This document shows positions 46,214 through 57,054 of a DNA stretch of 64,000 nt, piece by piece. The translations under genes and the position numbers were made by a program. The notes below the pieces were generated by a model that searched no databases, was not told the DNA's origin, and saw only the letters and a program-made list of their open reading frames with translations. The stretch lies in assembly GCA_023678885.1 (NCBI GenBank), contig CM043001.1, positions 8,220,092 through 8,284,091 of the forward strand, in the 5' to 3' direction. This DNA comes from Pogostemon cablin (taxonomy: Eukaryota > Streptophyta > Magnoliopsida > Lamiales > Lamiaceae). Each line of letters starts with the position of its first letter. The stretch's first letter is position 1.

Positions 46214-46222
46214 TAAGAATAA

Positions 46223-47276
46223 TCAGCATTAAATCTAGTTAATTATTATTGTGAAGTACAAAGACTAATAGACTTACCTCGTTACAAATTTAATAGTGAT
46301 TGGGATTGACTCAGGTTTACGGTTTTAAACCAATTCCAAAAACATATGTATATTTTTATGTAAAATAAGGAGCACCTATTGATTTTAACTTTTTATTTTG
46401 GTAAGACTCTCCAACACTCTTTAAATTTAACTCTTTTTTGTTCAATTTCTCATATTTATTTATTTATATATTTTATTCATCCAATCATATAATTATGTCA
46501 TAATTTATTAATTGCACATTTCATAAATTCCTATAAAATTAGTATTGGAAGTTGTAAATCAATTAATGAATTAAATTTTAAAGAGTTTAGTAGGCTCTCT
46601 AAATTGGAAGAGTGAAACAAAAAAGTTAAACTCAAAAATTATTATAGAGAGCTTTTTGGATTGAATTTTTTGTGATTTACTCTTTAAATTAACTAAAAAT
46701 TTGAGTTTAAAGAGCCTCTATATAATTAATAAGTGTACTTAATATACTCATCCTTCAAACATAAGTAATGAAAATATTTATTTTTAGGTTTCTCTTATAA
46801 TTACACTTAAATATATATTATCTTGATTTAAGCAAAAGCGATGTTCAAATTGTAAAGAAAATATTACATTTCTTTCGTCATGTATGGTTGATACAACTTT
46901 GATTCGTTTTAGGTCTCTTAAAATACACATCAATTCCCTATTAATAAATAGGGATCTTATTAATATATAAAATTAAAATATGTATTTTTAAAAGGTCTAA
47001 ATTACCTTAATTCATTAAATACACATCCCCTGTAGCCAGCAACCATTCAACATTATCTTTATTCCTATACTTATTATCTCCATCCAGATTATATATCGAT
47101 CAAGAAGCTTGGATGATGTTCTCAGCTACGACGGGAATGTGCATACATTCGCGAGATGTGATGAGAGGTTTATTAGATAAACTAAACATTGAAAATTTAT
47201 TTTGGATTATAGATATGTACATACAAACTACTTTTATAGATCAATTCTTACTAATTCGGGTTTAATCATATCAGTA
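46223..47276. other. Intergenic, no gene recognised
   Basis: About 46380-46730 has CTCTTTAAA/TTTAAAGAG words in both orientations and may be a MITE relic. About 47090-47200 is less AT-rich (GATGATGTTCTCAGCTACGA), with a short open frame but no recognisable domain. Confidence 0.4.
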
Positions 47277-47281
47277 ATAAC

Positions 47282-47442
47282 TATGAGAGTGAATATACGA
47301 TCATCGCTGATTGTGATGATGAGCAAACTTCTATTATATACACTTCAAGGCAATTTTCGTAAATCATGGAAACCAAATCAAATCAAGAAATAAATACAAA
47401 CAATAATATGCAAAAATACAAGGTCAACTCTTTCCCTTAATA
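47282..47442 (-). repeat. Element H 3' LTR
   Basis: 161 bp. The inside flank CCTCCCGTC is the complement of the polypurine tract GACGGGAGG. Confidence 0.88.
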
Positions 47443-47483
47443 CCTCCCGTCAAGCGCTACGTGGGATGTAAGCAGACGCAAAG

Positions 47484-50400
47484 CTAGGAACGCAAGAACT
47501 CAAAAGCCGGTCGAGGTAGCCCCTTGGTGAAAATATCAGTAAGCTGAAGATGAGACGGAACAAATTGAGTGTGTAACTTTCCCGAGGAAACCAGCTCACG
47601 AATAAAATGATAGTCAATATCAATATGTTTAGCTCGCTTGTGAAAGACTGGATTCTGACTGAGGAAAATGGCACTCTTATTGTCACATAGGAGTGTCGCA
47701 GGAGTAGTAGGCGATTGATGAAGCTCCTGGAGTAAATTAGCCAACCAAACGATCTCCGAGCCAGCATTAGACAATGCCCTGTACTCAGACTCACAACTAG
47801 AGCGAGCTATAGTGGGCTGCTTCTTGGCACTCCAAGAGACAAGATTCCCCCCAAGAATATGGAATAGCCATAAGTGGAACGACGAGTTTCTACACACCTG
47901 GCCCAATCGGCATCAGAATATCACACTATCGACGGTGAGTGAAGCTAAGACCATAATGAATGGTACCCTTCACGTAATGAAGAATCCGTTTCACTGCGAG
48001 GAAGTGATCATCAGCGCGGAAATGAAGAAACTGACTGACTGAGTTGACAGCGAAGGATAAATCAGGCCTAGTTATAGTCAGATACTACAACGCCCCAACC
48101 AAAGAGCGGTAAAGTGTAGGATCATCGAATAATGATCCAGTACTCTGCAAAGAACTGCCAGCAGCTAGTGGAGTAGAGACAGGCTTACAGTCCAGCATCT
48201 CAACACGTTCTAGAATATCATGAGCGTATTTCGCCTGACAAATGAAAAGACCAGCAAAAGTATATGAAACTTCAAGCCCCAAAAAATAGTTCAGCTTACC
48301 CAGATCTTTGATAGCAAACTCTGCATGAGTGCGAGCTATGAACTGCTGCAGAAGATGCGGATCATTTCCTGTAAGGATAATATCATCCACATAAAGGAGA
48401 AGATATAGAAGAGAAGAACCTTGCCAAAGACAAAACAATGAGGAATCAGATTGAGTCTGTCGAAATCCTAAAGTCAATAGATAAGAACTGAATCTCTGAA
48501 ACCAAGCCAAAGGAGCCCGGCGAAGACCATACAAAGCCTTTTTGAGCCGACAAACATGAGTCGGAATGCGTGGATCAATAAAACCAGGGGGTTGAGCCAT
48601 GTAAACAGGTTTTGTCAGCACACCATTTAAAAAGGCATTCTTCACATCCAACTGATGCAGAGACCATTTATGATGCACAGCCAGAGCGAGAATGGTACGA
48701 ACAGTAGCAGCCTTGACAACAGGACTAAAAGTGTGATGAAAATCAGAACCAGGAATCTGAGTGAAGCCCTGAGCAACAAGGCGAGCTTTGTGTTGCTCAA
48801 TGGAGCCATCTGACCAGTATTTTGTCCGAAATACCCACTTCGAACCAACGATATTGGTGTTAGGAGGAGGAGGAACCAAATCCCATGTTTGATTATTCAT
48901 TAGTGCATCAATTTCCTCTTGCATGGCAGTCATCCAATGAGGGAATTTGGAAGCCGACTTGAAACCTCGAGGCTCAGAAGCAGTAGCAAGAGATGAAAGC
49001 AAAGCTGTTGAAGCAAGATCAACAGGGTACCTGGGTTTGAAAATGTCAGCTCATGACCGTGTAACTATCGGATGAGTAGACACGAGTGGCACTAGAGGTG
49101 GGGGAGCCGTGAGAACAAGGTGTCCCGGTGAAGGCAGGTTATCGGGCTCAGCTACTGGTGCTGGTGTGGTGGCAGCAGTCTGTGGAGGAACATCATCAAC
49201 CAACTCTGGATCCGTATGAATTCAAGACGGAGCAGAGGAGCTGGGATCCAAGAAACTTGATATAGGCAAGTCTGGTGTTGACTGAGTAGTACTGCCAGTG
49301 AAGGGTAAACATGCTCATCGAATTGAGCATGACATGTGATATAGATGCGTGCGAAAGAGGGATCGAAGCATCGAAAACCCTTGTGAGCACTGCTATAGCC
49401 CAAAAAGATACATGGCCGACTGCGAGGTGAAAGCTTAGTAGCTGCATAGTCCCGAAGAAAAGGAAAAATCCTGCATCCAAAGGGTTTAAATATAGCGTAA
49501 TCTGGAACACTGTGAAACAACAATTCATACGGAGATTTGTGATCCAGGACAGAAGATGGCAGCCGATTGATAACATATACAGCAGTGGCAAAGGCATCAA
49601 ACCATAAGATTGCAGGGGCAGAAGCATGAAATAACATAGAGAGGCCTGTTTCAGTGATATGTCTGTGTTTTCGTTCCGCTCTACCATTTTGCTGCGGAGT
49701 ATAAGGGCATGAGAGCCGATGCAAAATACCATGATGAACCATAATATCAGCAACTCGTTTGTTCACAAACTCAGTACCCCCATCAGATTGAAATACTTTA
49801 ACAGGTCGAGAGAATTGTGTACAAACGAAGGTATGAAACCGAACCAACACATCATAGAAGTCAGATTTAGCACACAACGGATAAAGCCACGAAAAGTGTG
49901 AAAAATCATCAACAAACACAGCATAATAACGAAACCCGGCAGAGGAAGTAATAGGAGTAGGTCCCCACAAATCACAATGTACCAAATCAAGAACACAGGA
50001 GGCACGTTTCTCATTCAAAGAAAAAGGTAATTTTTTGCTCTTGGCCAACTAGCAAGGAGAACAAACAGTAGGATTCGGCAATAAGGACGTAACAGATAAA
50101 TATCCTAATTTATTTAATAATGAAATAACACCAAAGGAAACATGCCCTAGGCGCAAATGCCATAAATTAAAACTAGCTCGTAAATCTTTAGTATGTAGAG
50201 TAGCAACCAAAGCCGAGCCACCTTTCTCCAGTACATATAGCCCATTTTCATACCTTCCCTGAGCCAGAACTGCCTTTGTCACTCGGTTCTGAATAGCAAA
50301 GGACTTGTCAGAAAATATAACATCACATCACAATTTGAGGTCAATTTGCTAATGGACAATAAATTTTTAGTGAGTTCCGGTACCACCAAAACATCCAACA

Positions 50401-51540
50401 AATTAATATCAGACGAAATATGACTCGAACCAATATGAGAAATGGATAGAGAACTCCCATTACCAACAGTGACTGAGCTATTACCAGAGTATGGTTCGAA
50501 AGAATCTAATTGAGTGTTGTGATGAGTCATGTGTGCTGAGGCGTCGGAATCCACGTACCAATCCAAGCTCAAACCAAGAGGAGAGACATTGCAGGCTGCA
50601 TGAAAGGCTTGAGCAAGGTCAGCCGTGTTGGAGTGGGTGGCTGATCGAACACTAGCCTCAGTTTGAAGTTATAAGAAACGGGGACACTTATCGGCAAAGT
50701 GATCCCCCCGACACAGCTGGCACCACGGTGTAAATGAGCAGCGGCCGCCACGGCCACCACCATCGGGACGATGTTGTACAGCGGGAGAGCCTCCACCTCT
50801 GCGAGGCCACTGCTGTCCAGATGTGCGAGGGCCCTCGTTGCAGGATTTGGAGGCAACAAACACGGTTGGAGATGCTGTGGCTGGGGCCCTTTCCATGGAG
50901 TGTGACATCAGGTCGAATTGGACCACCTGATGAAGAAGATCGCGGAATGACAATACCGGATGCATAGCCATCCAAGTGTCAGCAAAATTCATGAACGAGT
51001 GGCCGAGTCCCTGAAGAAACCAGTGACTCTTATCACCTTCATCCACTGGTTTTTGAATAGCGGACAACTGATCACACAACAACTTGAAGTGACGGCCATA
51101 GTCCTCCACCGACTGATCCTCGCGGCGGAGGGACAACAACTCCTTCTTTAACTAGTTTGCAAGCGACATGGAGGCATTGGCGAAGCAGACTCCAGTGCCT
51201 GCCAAGCGGAGTGAAATGAGGTGCAATCGAGAACATCGGCCATGGCTTCTAGTGTCGCGTACAGCACACCAAGAAGCTTTTGTTCATGTAAGAACTAGGA
51301 CGAATAGGCTGGATTAGGAGATTCCACGCCTGTATCTGAAGTGAGAATTTTAGGAGGGATCGGAGAAGACCCATCAATGAGATCCAACATCTCGAAGGTA
51401 GTTGCCATGGAGAGAAATTGGCGCTTCCACATTAAGTATGTAGAAGTTGATAGCTTGATCTGGACGAGGTTGATCATCGCCATTGTTTGAGAAGAGGGGA
51501 GGTGCCGGGTGCCGCCATGAATCGGCCGAGAAAAAAAGAG
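47484..51540 (-). pseudogene. Element H gag-pol, broken
   Basis: From right to left on the minus strand: Gag start VQIKLSTSTYLMWKRQFLSM near 51390-51460; Gag body from 51139 with zinc knuckle CQLCRGDHFADKCP; protease near 50560 with DSDASAHMT where DSG is expected; pre-integrase domain ending CSPC; integrase 50048-49152 with CDLWGP, QSDGG and RAERK (all three acidic residues); RT 49002-48085 with KARLVAQGFTQIPGSDF and YVDDI; RNase H 47906-47484 with SSCESEYRALS, CDNKSA and KHIDIDYHFIRE. Stops or shifts fall near 51295, 51140, 50573, 50046, 49150 and 48060. No working polyprotein. Confidence 0.9.
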
Positions 51541-51610
51541 AGGAGAAAGCCGAGAGGAGAAAAAGAGAAGAAGGGAAGAGAAGGAAAAACAGTTAGGGTT
51601 TACGATTTCT

Positions 51611-51621
51611 GGCTGATACCA
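51611..51621 (-). other. Element H primer-binding site
   Basis: The minus strand reads TGGTATCAGCC directly after the 5' LTR. The first nine bases match the initiator-Met site, then it departs from the usual AGCC continuation. Confidence 0.8.
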
Positions 51622-51789
51622 TATAAGAGTGAATATACGATCATCACTTATTGTGATGATGAGCAAAATTCTATTATATACACTTCAAGATAGTACATGA
51701 TCTCCGTAAATCATGGAAACCAAATCAAATCAAGAAATAAATACAAACAATAATATACAAAAATACAAGGTCAACTCTTTCCCTTAATA
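51622..51789 (-). repeat. Element H 5' LTR
   Basis: 168 bp. Differs from its partner by about eight substitutions and one short indel region (AAGATAGTACATGATCTCCG here), by eye. Confidence 0.88.
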
Positions 51790-51794
51790 ATAAC

Positions 51795-52802
51795 AAAACT
51801 CACATCAACAATGGTGTTCCTTAGAATCTTCATTACAAAATCCAAACGTTCCACTTAACATGTTAAAATCCCTTCCACCATTGCCAGTGGACTAAACATT
51901 ACATTTGTGAACACATTATTATTTAATGTATAGTGGGTAGTTGTATTAATGGGTATGTAACCTCTATATTTTAATTGTATTAGTGGGTATATATGTGTGG
52001 TTTCTATGTGTGTAAAAAATATAATAAGACAATTTGGGGCGCCTAAAATGGAAAAAAAGAAACTCTTTAAATTGGACAGAGAAAGTATATCTTATACTCC
52101 CTCTAGTCACTAATAAGATATTTATTTTGCTATTCTAGTCTTCATGGAATCCTCTATGCCATTTTCGTATAGGCAAAAACTTGTGTGCCCCAGAATATAC
52201 TGTGCCCCTATGGGAACACAACTCCCCCTCCATATTCTATTTAACCCTATGTATTGTTAGGGGTTTAAATTGCAAAGGGGCACGGTGTCCCTAGGGACAC
52301 AAAAGCCTCACTCTTTCATGTATTGTGTCATTAATTATATGATTAACATGTAAAGAAAAGAAATTCAATCATTTCTTACAAAATTTTCTCTCTCATGTGA
52401 TCTATGTAACAATGTATCACAAAAGATATTACATAAAAATTGCAAAAAAATTCAAAATACGAATAATGCTAATTAGATTAAATTATTGTACTTTAATTAT
52501 ATTAAAAGTAAAGATAAATTTTAGAGAGAAGCATATATTATTCTAACCTATTCTTCTATACTGCATCTATACACCATATTTATGTATCTTATCTATTCTT
52601 CTGTATTTAATTTTGACTCAAAATTATTATCACTCAAAATATAATATGTTGACTATAAAAAAATAATAAAAATAGTAAGAAGGGAATTTGAGTCGAGTCA
52701 AGAGTTACATTCTTTCTCCTTAAGACGAAATTATCCCGCTCTGATGCTTACGATTCGACGACAATCATCTCCAAGATACAACGACTCACATCTTGTGATA
52801 AT
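51795..52802. other. Intergenic, relic repeats only
   Basis: A CTCCCTCTAG Stowaway-like end lies near 52097. A small inverted repeat (CTTGTGTGCCCC near 52178, GGGACACAAAAG near 52295) may be a ~140-bp MITE. The region 52300-52620 is related to 44340-44945. No gene. Confidence 0.45.
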
Positions 52803-54190
52803 TTTTGGATTGTATACTAAAAGTCTACCTTTAGTATGAATAATATTATAACGATTTATTTGAAATGAGAATCATATGATCAAATGATTGTATCTTATAA
52901 TTTATTTATATGCACGATGCAATAGTCCACTTACTTTATACTTTAGATAATATGTTGTGCGACATCACGCGAAAGATCATATTATCGATTTTCTTATAAA
53001 GTATAAATAGATGCTCACAACCGAGATAGACGGGGACTCTCTATCGGGATGGTTGTAGTATGGTTTGGTATTAGCTTGTCTTGGCTATAGAATCACATTA
53101 GAGCACTTGTGTGTATTGAGCAGGACCTCCTGAGATCGTTCGACTTATACTGACTTATAGAAAAACTTGATCTCAGTTATTATGGATGTTCGTGCTCTTA
53201 ATCCCTATACAATAACCTCGACACGTAGGGCAATATGTATTTCTTTGACTCATCAATGGGTGAGATTTACATGTAATTAAATCAACAAACTCGGTGAGTT
53301 GAAAAATAGTGTTGTCTCTATGGTGTGTTGTTGATTGTAGAAGAAATCTGTGTCCGTCATAGGTTGATCATGTCCCCTTGAGGAGCTCATAAAGATTATC
53401 ATGTAAACCCTGCAGGTGGATTTATTCCGACATGATAATGAGGTTGAGTGGTACTACTCTCGGATGAGATATTAATTAATGGAGTTGTCAGTAACTTAAT
53501 TAATTAATGGACATTGTATATCTTAAACATGGAGAGACTAACGAGCTCATAATAAGGAGCCCAAAATGTAATTTTGAGATTAGAAAGGTAGTGCAGTAAT
53601 AATATTTTAGTGGTATACATTATTATTATTATTGGACTTAAGTATAAGCTTTGGACTAAGCTTAGATACTTAAGCCCAATGGAGGCCCAACTCTAATTTC
53701 TCCTCCTGGTCCCTGCTGTAGCCCATATATAAGTCATCTCAGTTGTTCTAAACCTAATACTCTCCGCCTAACATACATGAGATAGGGAATGAACAGCAGA
53801 TTAAGAAGATCTCGAGGATCGTCGCCCACACGACTTCGTCGAGATTGGACTTGGGAATACAGCAGAAGACCGAAAGGTAGTTTGTTGCTGCTGTCCGCCA
53901 CGTTATATAATTTTTATAAAATTGCACAGATCTCGGAATCGAACCTATAATATACTGACAGAAAGCCACGGAAAAAAGAATCGTCTGACCGTATAGATCA
54001 TCCCAATCGGAGATTGGTTGAGGAATTTATGGCCATTCTCGTGAGGCTGCATAGGCTGCCGGCGAGAATTCATCTTCTCCAACATATCCTGGTGAAAGGT
54101 AATGCGTTTCTTATTTACTTGCTTCCGCTGCTTGTTAGAAAAGTATGGAACCCTAACAGTTCACATTAACCAAATAATCGAATGCCAATA
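52803..54190 (+). repeat. Element D 5' LTR
   Basis: 1388 bp. Shares ATACTAAAAGTCTA, GATGCTCACAAC, TGGTTTGGTATTAGCTTGTC and AATAACCTCGACACGTAGGG with element C. The 3' third diverges and is longer. Confidence 0.85.
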
Positions 54191-54204
54191 ATTGGTATCA
54201 GAGC
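54191..54204 (+). other. Element D primer-binding site
   Basis: ATTGGTATCAGAGC directly after the LTR; initiator-Met type, the same as in element C. Confidence 0.9.
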
Positions 54205-56006
54205 TTCAATTTCGTGGTGAATCGTGAACCGTTAGGATAGGGTTTATGTGAATTATGTGCTTTTATTTGAAATAGAATCACATGATAAGGGTTTGGTTTT
54301 ATGAATTGAATCCATGTTGAACCCTATGAATAATCCCATCATCTAAAAGTCGTTCCATGTTGTTCTCGCCTTGTGTTTCCTGTAAATCCTATACTTGGTT
54401 CACGACGGGGCTCGAGGGCTTTGATCGTTGATTGGTGCTTATGCCTGGTGAAAGTTGTGACCCGCGGCTGGTGAAAGGGTTTTTTATGGCGGATGATTGA
54501 TATCCCATGGAGGATTGCTGCTGGTGGAAGCGATGATCAACATCGAGCGGCAGCACCCACCACGGCCTGGATGTTGGTCGCACGAACCCTCAACTGCTGG
54601 CGTACGGTGGTTGATGAACTGGTGGGACGATTGCGTGAGAAGACCCTGCACAACAACACAAGGTGGGCACTGATGAAAGGGCTAACTTGTAGAGCGAGGA
54701 AGTGGCACTATTGGAAGGCAGCGATGCTAATCGATGCGAGGCAAAGGCTAGCGATGGAGGCGCGATGACAGGGATCAGATCATCGTGCTACCAGAACTGC
54801 AGTTTACACGTCACTAGGATTTGGAGAAACCCAGATGACGATGGCGTGAAAGCAGGGTGGCGCTGAGACACCGGCGGTTGACGCTTGATAAGACGCACGG
54901 CAGTGGACTGTTGACACTCGAAGGTGGTCGGGCGAGTCAACCCTGGTTCCGAGCAAGTATAAATGTCTTTTCGGGTGGGCTTGGCATGTTTACCGACTGG
55001 GTCTCATGGGCTTTTCGATCGGGTCCTCTGTGATTTCCAGTCGGGTCTCCATGATCTTCAGGGCGAGTCTGCAATACATCCGAGGAAGTCAGATGTTCTT
55101 CCGGTGATTTTCTAAGCAAGTCTAAAGGTAACTAGATTTTTGCTATGCCGGTCGGCGCGGAGGTGCAGAGTGATCGACGTCGAAAATGTGGTGGGGACTA
55201 CCATCATCAGTGGTGAGCCAGCTGCATGGCGTTGGTCGAATATTGCACGGCTAATCGTGAGCAGCATCACGGTGTGCATCAAGGCAGCGACCGGGAGCTA
55301 CTACAGGCACGACTGCCAGCAGCGGGTGGTGCGGATGGGAGTGGCTTGCAGCACGATCACACGGTGTTATTCAAAGCCGCCTGCACGATCGGCCAGAAAA
55401 GCCGGTATGAGTCATGCTGCGTGGAGGCAGCATGGCGTGAGTCAGGTCCCGGTCGGTGTTGCTGCACAGGCGTGTTGATGGGAAGTTGCTGGGCGCTGGC
55501 GGGCTGCTGCACGATAGGTAGCGGGCGGCGCTGATCATTTGGTTTGAGGAACGTCCAGCGGGCACAGTCACCGGCGAGTATTGGGATGAGCAGTGAGTCG
55601 GGGCATAATGAGTTGGCTGCAAGCTGTCCATGGTTGGCGCCGACAGTGCATTTTTTTGGCGGGCTACGTTTTTCCGGTGGGCATTGGCTGGGATGAACGG
55701 TGGCTGAGAAATGGAATCCGACGGGCAGTTTTTTGGCTGGGAAATCGCCGGTATAGGTGGAGATTTTTCGGTTGAAGAAGACCCGTGTGGGTTGAGTTGT
55801 CTTGGAGCCCAAGATGTACTAACAACGTCTTGTGGTGCAAGTAATTGCCTTCTTGTTGACTAAGTCAACTTCTCTTATTTGGCATTTATTTCTTATATAT
55901 TGTTATGATTATTGTTATATATATTTGGAATTATGTGCTATTTGATTTACTGTCGTAATAATAGCATGTTTAGTTGCGTATTTTATTCTGAATATTATAT
56001 GCATGT
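54205..56006 (+). other. Element D leader, GC-rich, no confirmed gene
   Basis: About 54390-55800 is GC-rich with several overlapping domainless frames on both strands. The parallel region of element C has a similar composition but little shared sequence. Family logic says this precedes gag, and gag itself is beyond the E insertion. Confidence 0.6.
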
Positions 56007-56994
56007 TGTAGGCAATTAAATTTTATTGCCTAAATAAATAAAAATGCAAAAGGAAAATATATTAAATATTGATTAAATATTTATTTATTATGGAATTTAA
56101 ATAAATTAATTCCTAAGATAAATAAATAAATAATTGATAATTAAATATAATTATTTGAGCCCAAATCTAAGTCAAATGGGCTTAATCCAAGCGTATGGGC
56201 TCAATTCGGGTCAAGTGGGCCTGATTCAAGTCAACAAGCCCAACAAATCAAGTCCAGCAGGCCTAGTTAAATTAATTAGGCCCAGGTTAAATCCTACGGG
56301 TTTAATTAAATTAAATAGGCCCTCATCCAGTCCAGCAGGCTTAAAGCCCAACATATCTTTTAAAGGAGAAAATATCTCTCAAGTGGTTATTTTCTCTACC
56401 TATAAATAAGGACCTTCAGTCCTCATTCCAAACACTCTGAAAATCCAGAAGACCTGAAGAACTCTGAAGATTCAAGTGAAAATCAAGTTCGATCAAGATC
56501 CGATCAAGTGAAGTTCAAGTCAAGACCAAGTTCAAGTTCAAGATCAAGATCAAGTCGAAGAACACTCAAGATCTTCAAATCAAGTTCAAGTCATCTTCAA
56601 GTCAAGAACAACAGCCGATCAAGGACCAAGGTGCTAAACCTCTTCGATCCGGCGTTCTTCATATCAAATCCATCCATCTGTCTCCGTGAAGTCAACGTTC
56701 TACCAAATTGAGCGCCATACCTCACAACAAATTTTCAAGTCAACGTTTGATTCGAACAAAGGCTCGACGCCTCCGGATAAACGTTTAAAGCTTCAAGTCA
56801 ACCTCAAGCTCGGAAAAGCTTCATCCAAAGATCCGACTCCGAAAAGTTGATAAAATCAAGAAAGTCAACTCAAGAGAGGAATCAGAGGGTAGCTAGAGAC
56901 TGTTCGCTCGAATTCTCAAGCTCAATCCATATCGGATTATCTTTGTAATTTCTTTTGTGTTTATTATTTTATAAATACATATTTTGTTGTTACA
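56007..56994 (+). repeat. Element E 5' LTR
   Basis: Begins TGTAGGCAATTAAATTT (or three bases earlier) and ends TTTTGTTGTTACA. A block at 56150-56350 is rich in GGGC/GCCC motifs. A block at 56470-56620 is rich in TCAAG words. Short frames here are repeat artefacts. Confidence 0.7.
56401..56408 (+). promoter_or_regulatory. TATA box of element E LTR
   Basis: TATAAATA in a GC-balanced context (CTACC before, AGGACC after) within the 5' LTR. Transcription would start near 56430, giving a U3 of about 425 bp. Confidence 0.7.
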
Positions 56995-56997
56995 AAT

Positions 56998-57017
56998 TTT
57001 GGCACGACCGGTGGGAC
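56998..57017 (+). other. Element E primer-binding region
   Basis: TTTGGCACGACCGGTGGGAC follows the LTR by a few bases. It is not the Met-type site. I recall TGGCACGACC next to Tat-type gypsy LTRs, but the tRNA was not identified. Confidence 0.6.
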
Positions 57018-57054
57018 AGTTTATACCTCTCATCTCCTCTTCGAGCAAAGTAAC

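Larger units (their letters stand above)
47282..51789 (-). mobile_element. Element H: short-LTR Ty1-copia
   Basis: 4508 bp with TSD ATAAC at 47277-47281 and 51790-51794. The LTRs are only 161 and 168 bp. They run TATTAAGGG to CTCTTATA/CTCTCATA on the minus strand, so the usual TG...CA ends are absent. The primer-binding site TGGTATCAGCC abuts the 5' LTR. Full copia domain order is present but broken. Small size and short LTRs suggest the Ale/Retrofit group (inference). Confidence 0.92.
52803..56006 (+). mobile_element. Element D: 5' LTR and leader of a second family C copia, interrupted by E
   Basis: The LTR is 52803-54190, opening TTTTGGATTG (TG lost) and continuing nearly identically to element C. 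The leader continues to about 56007, where element E begins. The last D sequence, TTTTATTCTGAATATTATAT then GCATGTT, matches C near 19480-19500, which fixes the junction. The rest of D must lie right of the window, beyond E. Confidence 0.85.

Noticed and set aside
47090..47276. Possible host exon (frames with SLDDVLSYDGNVHTFARCDE or DQEAWMMFSATTGMCI)
   Set aside because: Short, no recognised domain, no supported splice partners; left as unassigned intergenic.
54389..55812. Frames in the GC-rich leader of element D
   Set aside because: Domainless, overlapping on both strands, and in the position of a retrotransposon leader.
56134..56711. Frames of 91 and 67 codons before the gypsy polyprotein
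   Set aside because: Inside the LTR and made of GGGC and TCAAG repeats; not an Ogre-type ORF1.
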